64,000 bases of DNA from Cylicocyclus nassatus (GCA_958299035.1 CATQJL010000112.1:11260880-11324879), one strand, 5' to 3'; positions 10,663 to 22,245 are shown, numbered from the stretch's first letter. Notes: generated from the sequence alone by a model not told the origin. Program-made: numbers and translations.

Positions 10663-13600
10663 TTAATCAATTACATCATCTTTTTTCTTTTTTCCTTTGA
10701 CATTCTTCTTTTCAGGAACGTGCTAAAAATCTTTTCGTTAGATGTGACACTACAAGTATAAATCCAACCTCCAAAAGTGCAGGATTCAATAGCTCCGTCC
10801 CGATCGCTACTTCTGTAGCTGTTTCAGAAATTTTGATTTTGGAACCACTGGAAAACGATTGAGTTAAATTTCATATTAAACCTCGTACGAAGCCGTACCT
10901 TTTAGATGATTCGGTGGTTTTGATTTCCTGTGACGTCTCTGTACCCCTTGTTTTGAGAATAGCTTTTTTAGGATTTACTCTTTGCTGTCGCATGCGCTTC
11001 AGTTCTGCGCTAAAAGAAATGGATGATATTTGAGAAATGTCTGTAACAAAACATACTTGCATATAGTTAGAACATCGTCTGACATCTTAGGATCCATCAC
11101 ATTCGCTTTGTTCACAAGAAGCACAGCTCGAACAAACGCAACAGCAGCCGGCTCAACTGGTCGCTCGACTATCACCCGAGCCTAAGATTTTGGTTCTTAT
11201 ATCAATTCTTCTCTCTCAAAAGTAGAAAATCTTTTTAATTCTTTGAAGAGCAAGTCACTCACAATGCCTTTCGTCTTCAAGGCATTCAATAACAGTTTAC
11301 TTGCTTTCCTCACAGAAGTGCACTTTTCGTCATTTACTGTCAAAAGCGCATCGCCGATGTAGAAAGTTCGTCGAGCAATGCTGTTAAATCCGTTGTCAGT
11401 GCTCTCAACGTACACCTAAACCTTGTTCCAAGAAGGATTTTTAAAATAAGGCATGTTGAAGTTACCTTTTTGTTCACAGACTTGATATTAATGCCTAATG
11501 ATGACCTTGGAAAGAAGATCATAGTATTTTTGAAGTAATGACAACGTTGAGTAGAAACCATATCTTTTGGTATGCTTTTATCAGCTTTCGGAACTTGCAC
11601 AGAAGCAATCACCCGAGCCACCGCAAAACGAATCTAAAAATGGGCGACTACGTGATGACAGGAAAAAGGTTATGAGGCTTACTCAAGGCCGGTACATTTT
11701 CGAGGCGAATGAACGACAGGCAACGCGAAAGGGATACTTGTCCGCAAAGGCGGCTTGAAATGGCAGAGTCTATCCCCTTGCCCAGCGCCACTCCTTTAAA
11801 AGGGATCGCAGCAATGTTCGCTTGCGCATCATCCCAATGCGGAGCAGTGTCTCCGGGAAAAAGGCTTTTGAGATTTTGTGCATACCCGGGCATATTCACT
11901 ATGCTGGATCCGGAAATCCACACTGAAGAGCGCGAAAGCGGCGAAAAAGGGCTCTAGCGCAGGAGTGAAATCAGCAGGTGGGGGGGGGGGGTCTTCCCCG
12001 CTGTGAATTGTAAATTCAAATCAATCAATTCAATTCATATGAATTCACGCTCCCACCTTCCAGATGAATTTTCTCGCTTCCGCTAACCGCCCTCACACCG
12101 CCACCGGCCAAATGCCAATGCGTGACTGAAAATCGGAACCAAGGAGATTCGCCGGAAGCAGGGAACGTGAATTTATATTGGGGAAAACCCCGCCCACCTG
12201 CTGATTCCCTCCTGCGTTAGAGCCCTTTTCTCCATTCGCGCTCTCCAGTATGAATTTTCTGATTTAGCATAGAGAATATGCCCGATAAGCACAAAATCTT
12301 CAAATCGACCTTTTGCCCGACCATTGCCTTTAATAGCGGATGAGAGCATTGGAAAAGCTGCCAAGATTTTTTTAAAAACTAGGGGAACAATCTTGAACGT
12401 GACCACTCCTATTGTACAAAGATATGTAAAAGTCCCCCGGCTCAGATTGGACAACGCTGCGCCAAAGTTCTCCGTGTACCCCATGCTTGTTAGGCACAGG
12501 AGCGCAGGACACCGCGATGTCGCATGAGTATAGGAAACGGGTGCTGCCACATATGGCGTGGGATAGCAGCATCTGGTCCCTATGCGAGTGTAGCGGTCTT
12601 GCTCAGACAATCATTGTTAGCATAGCGGCACCTACCACCGATTTTTGACACTGCGCGGACCTTGAAGGTGGTGGCTCAGCAGATCAGCGACTCTGAAGTA
12701 TTTGTCGTTCTCCACTTCCCTGGATGAGCTGAGTTCAAAACTATGCTCTGCAGCTTTTGAAAATTATCAATAACTTGTCTTGTAAGTCCTCTTATCTTTG
12801 AACCTGGGCATGGTTTCTCTTGGTATGAACAATTCCAATTACTTTGCTGTGCCGTATACAGGTTGTTAATGGTGATACAACTTTATTGCCTGACGTTTCG
12901 GCAGGACGCCGTCTTCAGAGGCTGAAAAGGTGTCAGTTATAGTGATACACGTTCTGAGCCGCCAAACACCTCATCCTAGCTGCCATTCGATTCGTCTCAA
13001 GTGAAACTAGAGAGTTCAGGAGGAGCTGTGTACCCACCAAATGTATCACCGTGTTGCAGCGGATAGCCACTCGATGTGTCAGCTGTTGTGACCGAATGCG
13101 ACAAATGAGCTGACCAAGATGACACAATGTTGCTTATATATGGGCAAACATTCTTATAGTTCACAGAACGACAGATACGGCAGTAGATCACTCGTCAAAG
13201 ATAATTTCTCATTCTTGCTGTTTAGTTTCGGGTCTCGGACAAGAATGTAGGATGCTTCTAAGGCTTTTCGTGCAGAAATTTGTTGTTCGTAGCCCAGAAT
13301 TTTGCACCTAATTTCGTAATCGGCACCGCCATGTTCCATCATTCTATGCTTTCCCAGCGGACTTATCATGCTTTGCCTCTTTTTACTAGCTAGATGTTCG
13401 TTAATCCGTACACTCAATGGTCGTCCGGTCTCACCGATATAGATGGCAGAGCACTCCATGCATTCAATTTCATAAACGACACCAGATTTTGCACAATCGC
13501 CACGTTTTCCGTACGGGCAAACTACGCAATCACGAGATATACATTCGGTATCATACAGCCTGTTACGGACTAATTGCCTTCTGATGTTGTCTCGCGGTAT

Positions 13601-15850
13601 ATTGACTAATACAACATCATCGTCAAGCTGAGCCTGTACCAGACACCGTTTGATCGCAGTAGTCACTCTTTCGGATATAAAAGGCAAGCACAAAGGTATT
13701 TTGTCCATAGCTTGTTTGCTTGTCTTTACTGTAGCCCTTCTTGATTGTCTGGGCCGTATACCATATCCATTTGAGGTCATAATCTCGGCTGCCAACTTCA
13801 GTGATTCCTGCCTTTCACTACTGCCGTTACAAATGCTTGTCGCTGATCTTAACATGTTGCGGACAACGGCGCGTTTGACAACCATTGGGTGTGCGGACTT
13901 CGCATGCAAGATGATATTCTTACTACTCTCTTTACGGAACCATTTTATGCGCACCGTGCCATCAACCACCATCAATTGTGTATTTAGAAAAGGCAGCCAA
14001 CCGTTGCGCGGTTTCTCTCGTGTAAAGCTTATGTATTGCGACTGTTGATTCAGTAGTTCAAAGTACTCGTCCATCTCCGACTGTGTAAATGTAGCTATGC
14101 AACAGTCGTCGATGTAGCGGCAATACATAAGTGGACCTCTGGATAGCACCGGTTCTTCTACTTTGCTCATAAAGCATATGGCAAGCACGGGTGCTAAGCG
14201 TTGGCCCATCGCCAGTCCTCGTATTTGTGCAAAATATTTTCCCGACCATTTGAAAATATTGCAAGCTAAGCATTCCTTGATAAGCGTCATGATGCGCGTC
14301 TTGCTGAGGCCATATGTCAAGATTGTTCTACCATGTGTCTCGAGCATCTCAGCTAACGCTTGTAAAGCAAAAGAGGCAAAGAGTAAAAAGAGGCAAAGCA
14401 TGATAAGTCCGCTGGGAAAGCATAGAATGATGGAACATGGCGGTGCCGATCGAAATTAGGTGCAAAATTCTGGGCTACGAACAACAAATTTCTGCACGAA
14501 AAGCCTTAGAAGCATCCTACATTCTTGTCCGAGACCCGAAACTAAACAGCAAGAATGAGAAATTATCTTTGACGAGTGATCTACTGCCGTATCTGTCGTT
14601 CTGTGAACTATAAGAATGTTTGCCCATATATAAGCAACATTGTGTCATCTTGGTCAGCTCATTTGTCGCATTCGGTCACAACAGCTGACACATCGAGTGG
14701 CTATCCGCTGCAACACGGTGATACATTTGGTGGGTACACAGCTCCTCCTGAACTCTCTAGTTTCACTTGAGACGAATCGAATGGCAGCTAGGATGAGGTG
14801 TTTGGCGGCTCAGAGCGTGTATCACTATAACTGACACCTTTTCAGCCTCTGAAGACGGCGTCCTGCCGAAACGTCAGGCAATAAAGTTGTATCACCATTA
14901 GCAACCTGTATACGGCACAGCAAAGTAATTGGCGGACGTGAAAAGTGCTGTTTGGGCGGGAGTCGAAAGCCTGACCTCTAGAAAGCGATTGGCTTGTGGA
15001 GCCACCCATCCATCTAAGCACAGTTGGAGTTTTGAATTCGCCTTCGTTACCCAAGTTTACCGATCTTACATGGAGAAGCCCAGGAATGAGTAGTTGTTTA
15101 CTCATTTGTGATATTCAGTGTGGCGCGGTGAGTTTCAGATGCATAATCATGGCTGGGGAAGGTACACCGACGAATGACCTTGCGGATTTCTGCCAAGCAA
15201 AGATGACCTGAAACAGTATCTATCAATTGCTCCTGCTAGTTTCCCGTTCAGGCCGTTACACAGTCAGAGGCTACCGCTCACAATGGCAATGCGTGAACGT
15301 GGTTGTGCATGACGGTTAGAAGCTTGGTAGAGAGATTGGGTAAGTTATTTCCCTATCAATTTGTGTGACTAGTACATACCGGCCCTGAGCTTTGAACAAA
15401 GCTCTTACTATTTGTGGTTTTTTCTTTCCTGCTAATTCCTTTAATATTTGATAGAAATGAATTTTGTCCTCTAGTACTTCATCATTGACACTTATGACAT
15501 AATCACCATATTCAAATGGTGGATGCATAAAAACTGGTACAGCAACTAGTATCTGTCCTCTGGTCATCTTGAACTGCTTCGCATCTGGCTGGAACAATCA
15601 ATAGTGTTGTTGCTTGTTCAAGGACTCGGCTGAAAAGTACCTCGCCTGCCGCGCATTCTACGTCAAGCATGAGATTTTCTATAAGGTCACGAGGAATAAA
15701 TTGAGGTAGCCCTTTTTCTTGATCAAACGCCTCAAGAGGATTGATTTCAGCTCTGAAAAAAATGGACACTTACGTCTTACTTTCGGGTAATTTGCACACT
15801 TACGGAGCCGTCGAACTACTTGCTCTCGCGGCCTCGGATTTGCATGCCAT
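10663..15850 (-). CDS. Nematode two-PDZ-domain protein (9 exons)
   Basis: Nine exons join in phase to 344 codons: 15804-15850, 15641-15752, 15409-15588, 11466-11633, 11263-11415, 11057-11181, 10899-11009, 10769-10847 and 10663-10722. All introns are GT-AG and run 46-81 bp, except one of about 3.8 kb (11634-15408) that holds a palindromic repeat and a Penelope-like element. PDZ1 lies at about residues 43-113 (GDYVISVND at 81-89). PDZ2 lies at about 148-228 (ligand-loop motif SLGINIK at 158-164, GDALLTVND at 190-198). The tail is basic (KGKKKKDD). The order PDZ1, IPKD linker, PDZ2, VERP, C-terminal helix is that of a nematode-expanded family which I believe includes the C. elegans sperm proteins SMZ-1/2. 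Orthology is not shown. Start: ATG at 15848-15850. Unsure point: the exon 3 donor (GTAAGA at 15403-15408) was chosen because it keeps the frame across the long intron; a donor at 15379 would break it. A missing exon or two adjacent broken paralogues is the alternative. Confidence 0.85.
11760..12370. mobile_element. Palindromic repeat inside PDZ intron
   Basis: The arm at 11760-12000 (complement reads CCACCTGCTGATTTCACTCC, GAATATGCCC, CACAAAATCT) is mirrored at 12190-12370 (CCACCTGCTGATTCCCTCC, GAATATGCCC, CACAAAATCT). A 180-bp loop contains a CAATTCAATTCATATGAATT palindrome. The 145-codon minus-strand frame at 12173-12610 and the plus-strand frames here are shadows of this repeat. Confidence 0.7.
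12835..14932 (-). mobile_element. Penelope-like element with inverted partial copy
   Basis: The element spans two inverted arms of about 550 bp, 12835-13390 and 14378-14932. The outer ends are CCAATTACTTTGCTGTGCCG and its complement. The minus-strand copy carries the 3' part of a Penelope polyprotein (13154-14401). The plus-strand arm is a second 3' end with a 2-bp deletion near 14449 that breaks its frame. Penelope-like elements often insert as partial tandem or inverted copies (pLTRs), which fits. It lies in the long PDZ intron, in the gene's orientation. Confidence 0.88.
13154..14401 (-). pseudogene. Penelope-like RT (C-terminal part) plus GIY-YIG endonuclease
   Basis: A 415-codon open frame. 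The reverse-transcriptase part keeps the primer-grip-side motif GLAMGQRLAPVLA (residues 62-74) and the catalytic YIDD (96-99), followed by WLPFLNTQL (135-143). The fingers and first catalytic Asp motif upstream are absent, because the copy is 5' truncated at the inverted junction. The first roughly eight codons are read from the other arm. A Cys cluster (CVVCPYGKRGDC, 292-303) leads into a GIY-YIG nuclease: GVVY (307-310), YIGETGR (321-327), Arg332, and a likely catalytic Glu at 382. The nuclease looks intact; the RT cannot be active alone. GIY-YIG fused to RT is diagnostic of Penelope-like elements. Confidence 0.9.
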
Positions 15851-16317
15851 GGGCAGACGAACCAACAGTTGATTAAGCGGAACCTTTTCCGACAGAAATG
15901 TAACAACAAATGAACCAACCCCTTTTCAAAATGTCTGCAGACTTATCACTTGAAGTGTTTGTAAATAACGTCTTTGCAGAGTTCTGTACATCATATCAGA
16001 TTATTTCCCTTTGTGACTGTGTTTGATTCATGGTAGTCGTGAATCAAGGGTAGTGTATGTATGCAAGGCTTTCGATTCAAAAATAAAACTTTTAGAAACT
16101 TATGAACACATATGCAACAAACATACATACCACACAGACAAACAGACATTTAGCTCTATTATAAGATGATATATAAGATGATCTTATACAACAAAACTAT
16201 TTACAACTTTATTTTGATGAACATTTGCAACATGCTTACAATTGCAGTAGTTACATCCTTCAATTCCAATGAATAAGAAACACTGGAGCGGACTAAGTGG
16301 ATGTTTTAGAATGAATT
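15851..16317. promoter_or_regulatory. Upstream region of PDZ gene
   Basis: About 470 bp lie between the PDZ start codon and the next foldback element. A poly-pyrimidine trans-splice acceptor close to the ATG is not clear. No other gene is seen. Confidence 0.3.
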
Positions 16318-17045
16318 TCAGGCCCGTATGCACGTACATCCCCGCGGAAAGGGGAGGGGATCTGAGAGGGGAAGCGTCATATCTCGCTACTCTGTATACC
16401 TTTCTTCTTCCTTCTTTATCTGTGATATGAAGGTTCTCATACCCTGATGCCTACGCATATAGATGCCAGGTTATTGCCATACAAGATTAGATATTCACTA
16501 TTTTGTCTAATCCCCTGGGGATCCCCAGGGGATCTCCTCACATTTTCAAAGTCATTTATCTTCCTGAAAACACAATGAAAATGCTCTAAAATTGTACTGA
16601 GGATATACTACAGCACTGCTAAACATATGTATGGTGGAAAGAGTGAAATCTCAAGATATCAAAATCTTCGATGAACCGCTGCTCGCGAGCCAGGGATTTT
16701 CTAAAAAATCAAAATCTCCAGATTCCATTTCTTCTGTCGAAAACATGCTCAGCAGTATCGTAGTATATCTTCAGTACAATTTTGCAGCGTTTTCATTGAG
16801 TTTTCAGAAAGATAAATGACTTTGAAAATGTGAGGTGATCCCCTGAGGATCCCCAGGGGATCAGACAAAATAGTGAATATCTAATCTTGTATGGCACTAA
16901 CCTAGCTCCGTTATGCGCGAGTATCATTGTATGAGAAACTTCTTAAGCAAGATAGAGAAAGATATGTAGACTAGCGAGGTATGACGCTTCCCCTCTCAGA
17001 TCCCCTCCCCTCCCCGCGGGAATGTACGTGCAAACGGGCCTTAAT
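16318..17045. mobile_element. Foldback MITE with AGGCCCGT ends
   Basis: The ends AGGCCCGTATGCACGTACAT and …ATGTACGTGCAAACGGGCCT are inverted. The arms pair through GGGGATCTGAGAGGGGAAGC, AGATTAGATATTCACTATTT and the nearly self-complementary GATCCCCAGGGGATC, which occurs in both arms. The length is about 728 bp. The 62-codon frame in the loop (16631-16819) is not credible as a gene. Confidence 0.88.
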
Positions 17046-17174
17046 TGAATGTCGTTGGAATGAAATCTAGAACCATTCTTTTCCGGCGATTAGAATTGTT
17101 GCTTGCTTGTTACTTGAAGCTGGTTAACATCTTTAGGCTTGTTTACCAGCATAAACATAGCCATTCGTCATCTA

Positions 17175-17330
17175 CTTTATAAAAAGGACTCAAGTATTCG
17201 TTAATCGCGATAATTACGCAGCAAGCGCCATTCTCGCAGGCTCACTTGCCTGTAAAGGCATATGCATCCAAAAAGTGAAACCGCTGGTGTTGTAGACGTC
17301 TCCGAAATGCAATCTGCTATTGCCTAAACC
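17175..17330 (-). pseudogene. Decayed copy of last exon of the secreted PAN-like gene
   Basis: The plus-strand text (TTAATCGCGATAATTACGCAGCAAGCGCCATT…CAATCTGCTATTGCCTAAAC, read in pieces) matches 36620-36750 closely. Translated on the minus strand it reads LGNSRLHFGDVYNTSG. It then loses the frame through a 1-bp deletion in the region matching GYYFLDAYAF, and a TGC codon has become TGA (GKCAC to GK-stop-AC). Only this exon is recognisable, so it is a partial gene duplicate. Confidence 0.75.
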
Positions 17331-17399
17331 GAAATCTTTGTTTGGTTACTCTCATAGCACTCCTTAGGGACTTCTAATCGTCACTGATTTTGTCTAGGT

Positions 17400-17560
17400 A
17401 TACAATACCGCTCACAGAACGTGCAAAATTCCAATATGTCGCAGAAAACTGCAACATTCCTAAGATGATATCGCATAATTCTTACAAGCAAATTGCAGAA
17501 CATCGGGAATTTTGCGAAAATTCGGGAATTCCGCAGACGGCAGTGTCCGAGAAGGACTTC
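17400..17560. mobile_element. Half copy of CAATACCGCTCACA MITE
   Basis: TACAATACCGCTCACAGAAC followed by GTGCAAAATTCC matches the left end of the family at 23892, 25767 and 61301. CGGGAATT and TTGCGAAAATTCGGGAATTCC repeats follow. No right end is found. Confidence 0.6.
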
Positions 17561-17930
17561 GCTCTTCCGTTTTTCGCCTTTGCAAAGTCGTCTCCCTTTG
17601 CTGAGCCTATGCTTGATTTCGCAGCACAATGGCTGAAGTGAGCTTTTTTCGCAGTGCCCTCTGTCTTTAAGAACAGCTGAGTGACATCTTCCCAGAAATT
17701 CGCCCACAGAAAATGATTAAAGTCCTTAGATGTACGTGACACTCAGTGCAAGAAGCTGATTACAGCTACCTGGTTCTTTTCAGTTTTTTGTGTCGTTACA
17801 AGGTACTGTATTCAAACGGTAAATAAACCTTGCTTTCTTTTCAAAAATCAATATCGTTGTTGGCTAGAAAAAAAACAGCCTCCAATCTCTTCCTACTAGC
17901 TACATCTATCCCTCTTATATATCAAAAATA

Positions 17931-18632
17931 CAGGGTGTCCCAAAAAATGTATCGAACGTTTGATCGTTAATATCTCTCTTCCCAAGAAGTCTTTTGCCTT
18001 GCTTCAGTACCGTTTTGTAGAGCTGGCTTCAACTTAGATTTGCATTATAGAACGAATCACCCATCTCTCTTCGTTACTGTAGGATTACGGTAGAAACTTG
18101 AAACATATGGTGTCAATGTGGAAGAAGCTGCCGTTTCAAAATTTTTCAAAAAAATGTGAAAACTTGTGCATTGGGGTTTTTATGGACGCTGAGTTCAATA
18201 CTCAACTATTCACAAGATTACGAAGCTTTCTAAAGGGTGTAACCGCACTTTTTATAAACATTGAAAAAATGGCCGCTAGTTCTTACCTGGCATAACTCTT
18301 CAATGGAGCATTGAAGAGTTATGCCAGCAATGGAGCATCATATAAATTGGGAACTATACAGTTATAATCAACAACTCTAATTAGCCTAGTGTGAAAGTTT
18401 TCAGGCTGTTTTGTTTCCTTTCTGGGGCAAAATATGACCTTTCATTGCTCAAAACCCTCTTTGAAGTTTCTACCGTAATCCTACAGTAATGAAGAGGGAT
18501 GAGTGATTCGTTCTATAATGGAACTCTAAGTTGAAGCCAGCTCTACAGAAAGGTATCTGAAGCAAGGGAAAAGACTTCTTTAGAAGAGAGATATTAATGA
18601 TCAAACGTTAAATATTTTTTTGGGACACCCTG
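17931..18632. mobile_element. CAGGGTGTCCC MITE, complete copy
   Basis: This 702-bp element has ends CAGGGTGTCCCAAAAAATG and …TTTTTTTGGGACACCCTG and is flanked by TA. It is closest to the 702-1381 copy through the whole body, including the internal GTAGGATTACGGTA and its complement. Confidence 0.92.
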
Positions 18633-19099
18633 TATTTATCGAATCCCTCTATATGCAATACGCTCGTTACGTCGTCATGAAAACACGCCCACAGGAAAAC
18701 AAGTCTACTTTTTGCACAAATAACACGGTGGAGCTGTGTCAGCTCTAAATTATTTCAACACAGCATTAGCATTAACTGTCCATCCATCTCAAAAAAAGTG
18801 CGTGCAAGACTTCTAAACCAAGAAGAAATCAAACAAACGCAAATCAACGAAGCTTCTTGCCGTGCGATAAAAACAGATTATAGTGCAGTGAATCAAGATG
18901 TGCACCTGCAGATCAAGTAAAATGTAATGCTTGTCCAAATTTTGTCTATTTTGAAAAGAGATACGGATCAACGAGAAGTTGGCGATCAAGCGAGTTCAAC
19001 GACGGAGCGTGGCTGCTAAAGCGGCATATAGATTGCTACTCAGGAATTCGCGCCCTGCGAGCGGTCCTCTTACAAAGACTAGAGTACAGGCGGTCGACA
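18633..19099. other. No recognised feature
   Basis: Sequence between two mobile elements. No exon model or RNA gene is seen. Confidence 0.4.
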
Positions 19100-19338
19100 T
19101 AAGGCTCCCGCCAGAGTGCCGAAGCCATGCCAGCGCTACGCCAGCGCCGAGCCAGCGTTTCGATCGATACACGTGTATTTCGTTGGGGACATCTACCTGC
19201 TGAGAACTAGGGCGGGGCCCATCTGACCTAGCTCTCAGCAGGTAGATGTCCCCAATGAAACACACGTGTATCGATCGAAACGCTGGCTCGGCGCTGGCGT
19301 AGCGCTGGCATGGCTTCGGCACTCTGGCGGGAGCCTAA
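19100..19338. mobile_element. Near-perfect 240-bp hairpin MITE
   Basis: The left arm 19100-19210 (TAAGGCTCCCGCCAGAGTGC …) is mirrored almost base for base by 19230-19338 (… GCACTCTGGCGGGAGCCT). About 20 bp of loop (GGGCGGGGCCCATC) separates them. The few differences between arms suggest a recent insertion or recent conversion. Frames over it are shadows. Confidence 0.88.
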
Positions 19339-20496
19339 GCCTAAAGCTTTCGTGCGTGCGGCAAACAGCCGAAGCGCGCCGGCAATACCTGTTGCCGTGC
19401 AAGCGGCCAACAGTGAGTGACCTCTATCTTTCTTCTTACAATTTCTACATATGTGAGCATAAACGATATCTGTGTAAGGTACGACGCAGCGTTTAGGCCG
19501 TCCTAAGCGTTAACATACCGTTCTGTCAACATTTTTCTTGACCAGCAAGACTGGAAATGGTTGGGCTTCCCCATGAATGGTTGGCCAATGCTGCAGGCAT
19601 TGATCCACATTCCCAGAATGTAAAGAGGATCAACCTATTTAAGAAAATGGTTAAGGTATCCCACACAAAATTACCCCAACAGCAAGCGAGCGGCCAACCT
19701 TTCCCTCGCAAGCGGTGAGCATTAGAAACCGTGCGGGCGCCCCACATTAACCGTACCAGCGGTATTTGACGACCGTACAATTGGCGTTTGTAATGCTGTC
19801 GCTGGCCGCCTGCACGGCGCAGGTCCCTGAGTAGTTAACAGGCCACCATTGCATTTCAAATCCTCGTCATCTGACACGGTGATCGATGGAGGCTGAAATT
19901 TTGTTAATTTCAACAACGAAGACTCGCTCTAGCAATGGTCCGTGGATGAATTATAAGGAAACTAAACGGCATCGTTTATCCCAATTCTTGACACTTATGT
20001 TCCCTGATTCCGAATAAATGTGCGATCAGGGTCCCCTCCAGGTGGAGAAGGGAGGGGGAGGAGGAGAAGAAGGGGGGGGGGGGCGTAACGTAAGCTTACC
20101 TGCCGAGCGGGACTAGGGATGAAATGGATAATATTTTGTACAGAGGGATATTAGGAAGAATATCTCAATGCCTTGGCTTGGAAAAATCATCGAACAGAAA
20201 CTTTTTTTTCTTACAGAGAAGCTTTTCTTTATCGAGCGACATAACATTCGAAAGCGTGGAACATATAGAAGCGACGTAGAGCGTCTTTTTTTCTCTAATG
20301 TGCAAAGACTGATATGAGAGATTTTATCTGGCTACAATAACAGCTAATTCTAACGACATTTTGTAGCTCTTTTTCGAAACGGAAAAGATATTTTCGAAGC
20401 TTTGAATGTGGACAGAAAGCTCTAGAACTGAAGAATTTCATTTCTCTTTCATCTATCATACTTTCCAAGAAAAGGAAATATAGTTCGGTTCTTATT
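19339..20496. other. No recognised gene
   Basis: It contains a G-run region (about 20040-20083) and GC-richer sequence at 19680-19860 with short frames on the minus strand. None of these joins into a convincing model. Confidence 0.35.
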
Positions 20497-21388
20497 AATG
20501 CAGGCATGTTCACGACCAGGGCCCAGCACGAGGGTGGCAAGTGGACATCAATGAAACGACTTCGTCTTTGCCATTTGATTTCGCCTTCTGCGTAGGTTGT
20601 TTGATGGAGAGCGTTTTTTTCTCGAAAAGACCGGCGTTGTTGCTATCCCGAATCCTAACAAGGAGGAGAGGAGGAGTTTTGAAAAATCAAAATGTTATCA
20701 TACACCAAACTTTAGGTGTAGAACAGATTTAGTGTGAAAATTTCGAAGACCTTGTATGAAATGGAAGTTTTGCCTGCCTCAGGTGGGCATTAGGTGAGCA
20801 GTTGCCCATCTAATTCGAAAAAAAAAATTAGGCGCGCTCTTTATTCACATAAGTTTTCCATAAATTTTCACACTTTTCTCCTTAGTCCGACCGCGCGTAC
20901 ACACAGCAACTCTCGTGCCGCATGTCATCTGTGCGTTGCGTACAAGCCAATTTATCAATTTGTGGTAATTGAAAATGTTCAGAAAAAAACCTGCCACAAC
21001 CTTCAGTCACGTAAATCTTCCACGATACTCTGCACTATGCTCCTCCTAGTCCATTCCGCACTCCAACTCTCTCATATCGTTGTGTCGCAAAACTTCCATT
21101 TCATGCAATTTTTTCAAAATTTTCACACTAATTCTGTTCTACACCTAAAGTTTAGTGTATGATAACATTTTGGTTTTTCAAAACTCCTCCTCTCCTCCTT
21201 GTTAGGATTCGAGATAGCAACGACGCCGGTCTTTTCAAAAAAGAAAGCGCGCTCCATCGAACAACCTACGCAGCAGGCGAAATCAAATGGGAAATAAAGT
21301 CGATAGTGGCAAAGACGAACTCGTTTCACCGATGTCCACTTGCCACCCTCGTGCTGGGCTCTGGTCGTGGACATGCCTGCATTCAACA
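20497..21388. mobile_element. Foldback element with TGCAGGCATGT ends
   Basis: The left arm 20497-20775 (TGCAGGCATGTTCACGACCAGGGCC…) pairs with 21070-21388 (…GGTCGTGGACATGCCTGCA). Shared blocks include AAGGAGGAGAGGAGGAGTTTTGAAAA and ACACCTAAA(G/C)TTT. The 133-codon minus frame at 21123-21524 runs over the right arm and is not supported as a gene. Confidence 0.8.
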
Positions 21389-21663
21389 GAGTTACAAATG
21401 ACAGCCACAGTGAAAGAGCAGCTTTGAAGGATGTCAGAAGCGTTTGACGCCAGAACGAATCACTGGCAATAGCCATTCTAACATGGGAACGGTACTCAAT
21501 GTCCATGTTTAAGATAAGACGCATACCATCACACTCCTCTTAGAGCGCTGATTCCAAATCTAAGTTCCATTTCTGCTAATCTTTCCTCTGAAAGAAGTTA
21601 TGAAGGATTTTCCGGCCAAGTTTGGCCGCACAAAGGTTACACGATCGTAGTTCGCCGGTATGC

Positions 21664-21735
21664 TGTGGTGCAGTGGTTAGTACGATAACCTCATCAAGTA
21701 GCAGGTGTAGGTTCGAGTCCTTTTGTATTTTTCAG
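21664..21735 (+). repeat. tRNA-like block (A and B box)
   Basis: TGGTGCAGTGGTTAGTACG resembles a tRNA D-arm/A box and GGTTCGAGTCC a B box, about 30 bp apart. There is no matching acceptor stem after the B box, so a working tRNA is unlikely. A mirrored partner occurs in the other arm of the element. Confidence 0.5.
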
Positions 21736-22179
21736 GTTTGCATTGCCTCAATAACCTTCTTTTTGAAAGTTAGACATCTTCAAAGAAAGCATGCCCTTAC
21801 TACTCTCGAAAAATGTGGAAATTGAAAACAAGGTTACTATTTTCGCTAAAATGTAACCATGAGCATAATTCGTCGTCGATATTAGCGACTGGCGATCGCC
21901 AAATCGATACGTATCAAACGTGTAGTCGCCGATATTGGCGATCGCCAGTCGCCAGTGTTGGCGACCACACATCAAATATGTATCAATTGGAATTGTGGTA
22001 ACTTGTTAGCGATCGATACGCATAGAAGGCACAGTCGCCGGTATTGGCGGCTGGCGATCGCCCGTCGCCATGCTATACTCCTCGAGGAGTATAGCGCCTG
22101 CCTAAGGGCATGCATCTACCTTGAGGATGCTTAGCTTTCAAGAAGGAGCTTAATTGAGGCAATGAAAACTGAGAAGCAG

Positions 22180-22245
22180 GAAAGGATTCAAACCTACACC
22201 TGCATCAACTTGTGAGGCTATCGTACTAACCACTACACCACAGCA
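22180..22245 (-). repeat. tRNA-like block, inverted partner
   Basis: The complement reads GGTGTAGTGGTTAGTACGAT and then GGTTTGAATCC. This is the mirror of the 21664-21735 block with small changes in both boxes. Confidence 0.5.

Noticed and set aside
12173..12610. 145-codon open frame with a plausible-looking peptide
   Set aside because: It lies over the arm of a palindromic repeat inside the PDZ intron, with frames on the opposite strand too. No splice sites fit the PDZ gene phase.
21123..21524. 133-codon minus-strand frame
   Set aside because: It covers one arm of a foldback element, and a mirrored version exists in the other arm. No domain.
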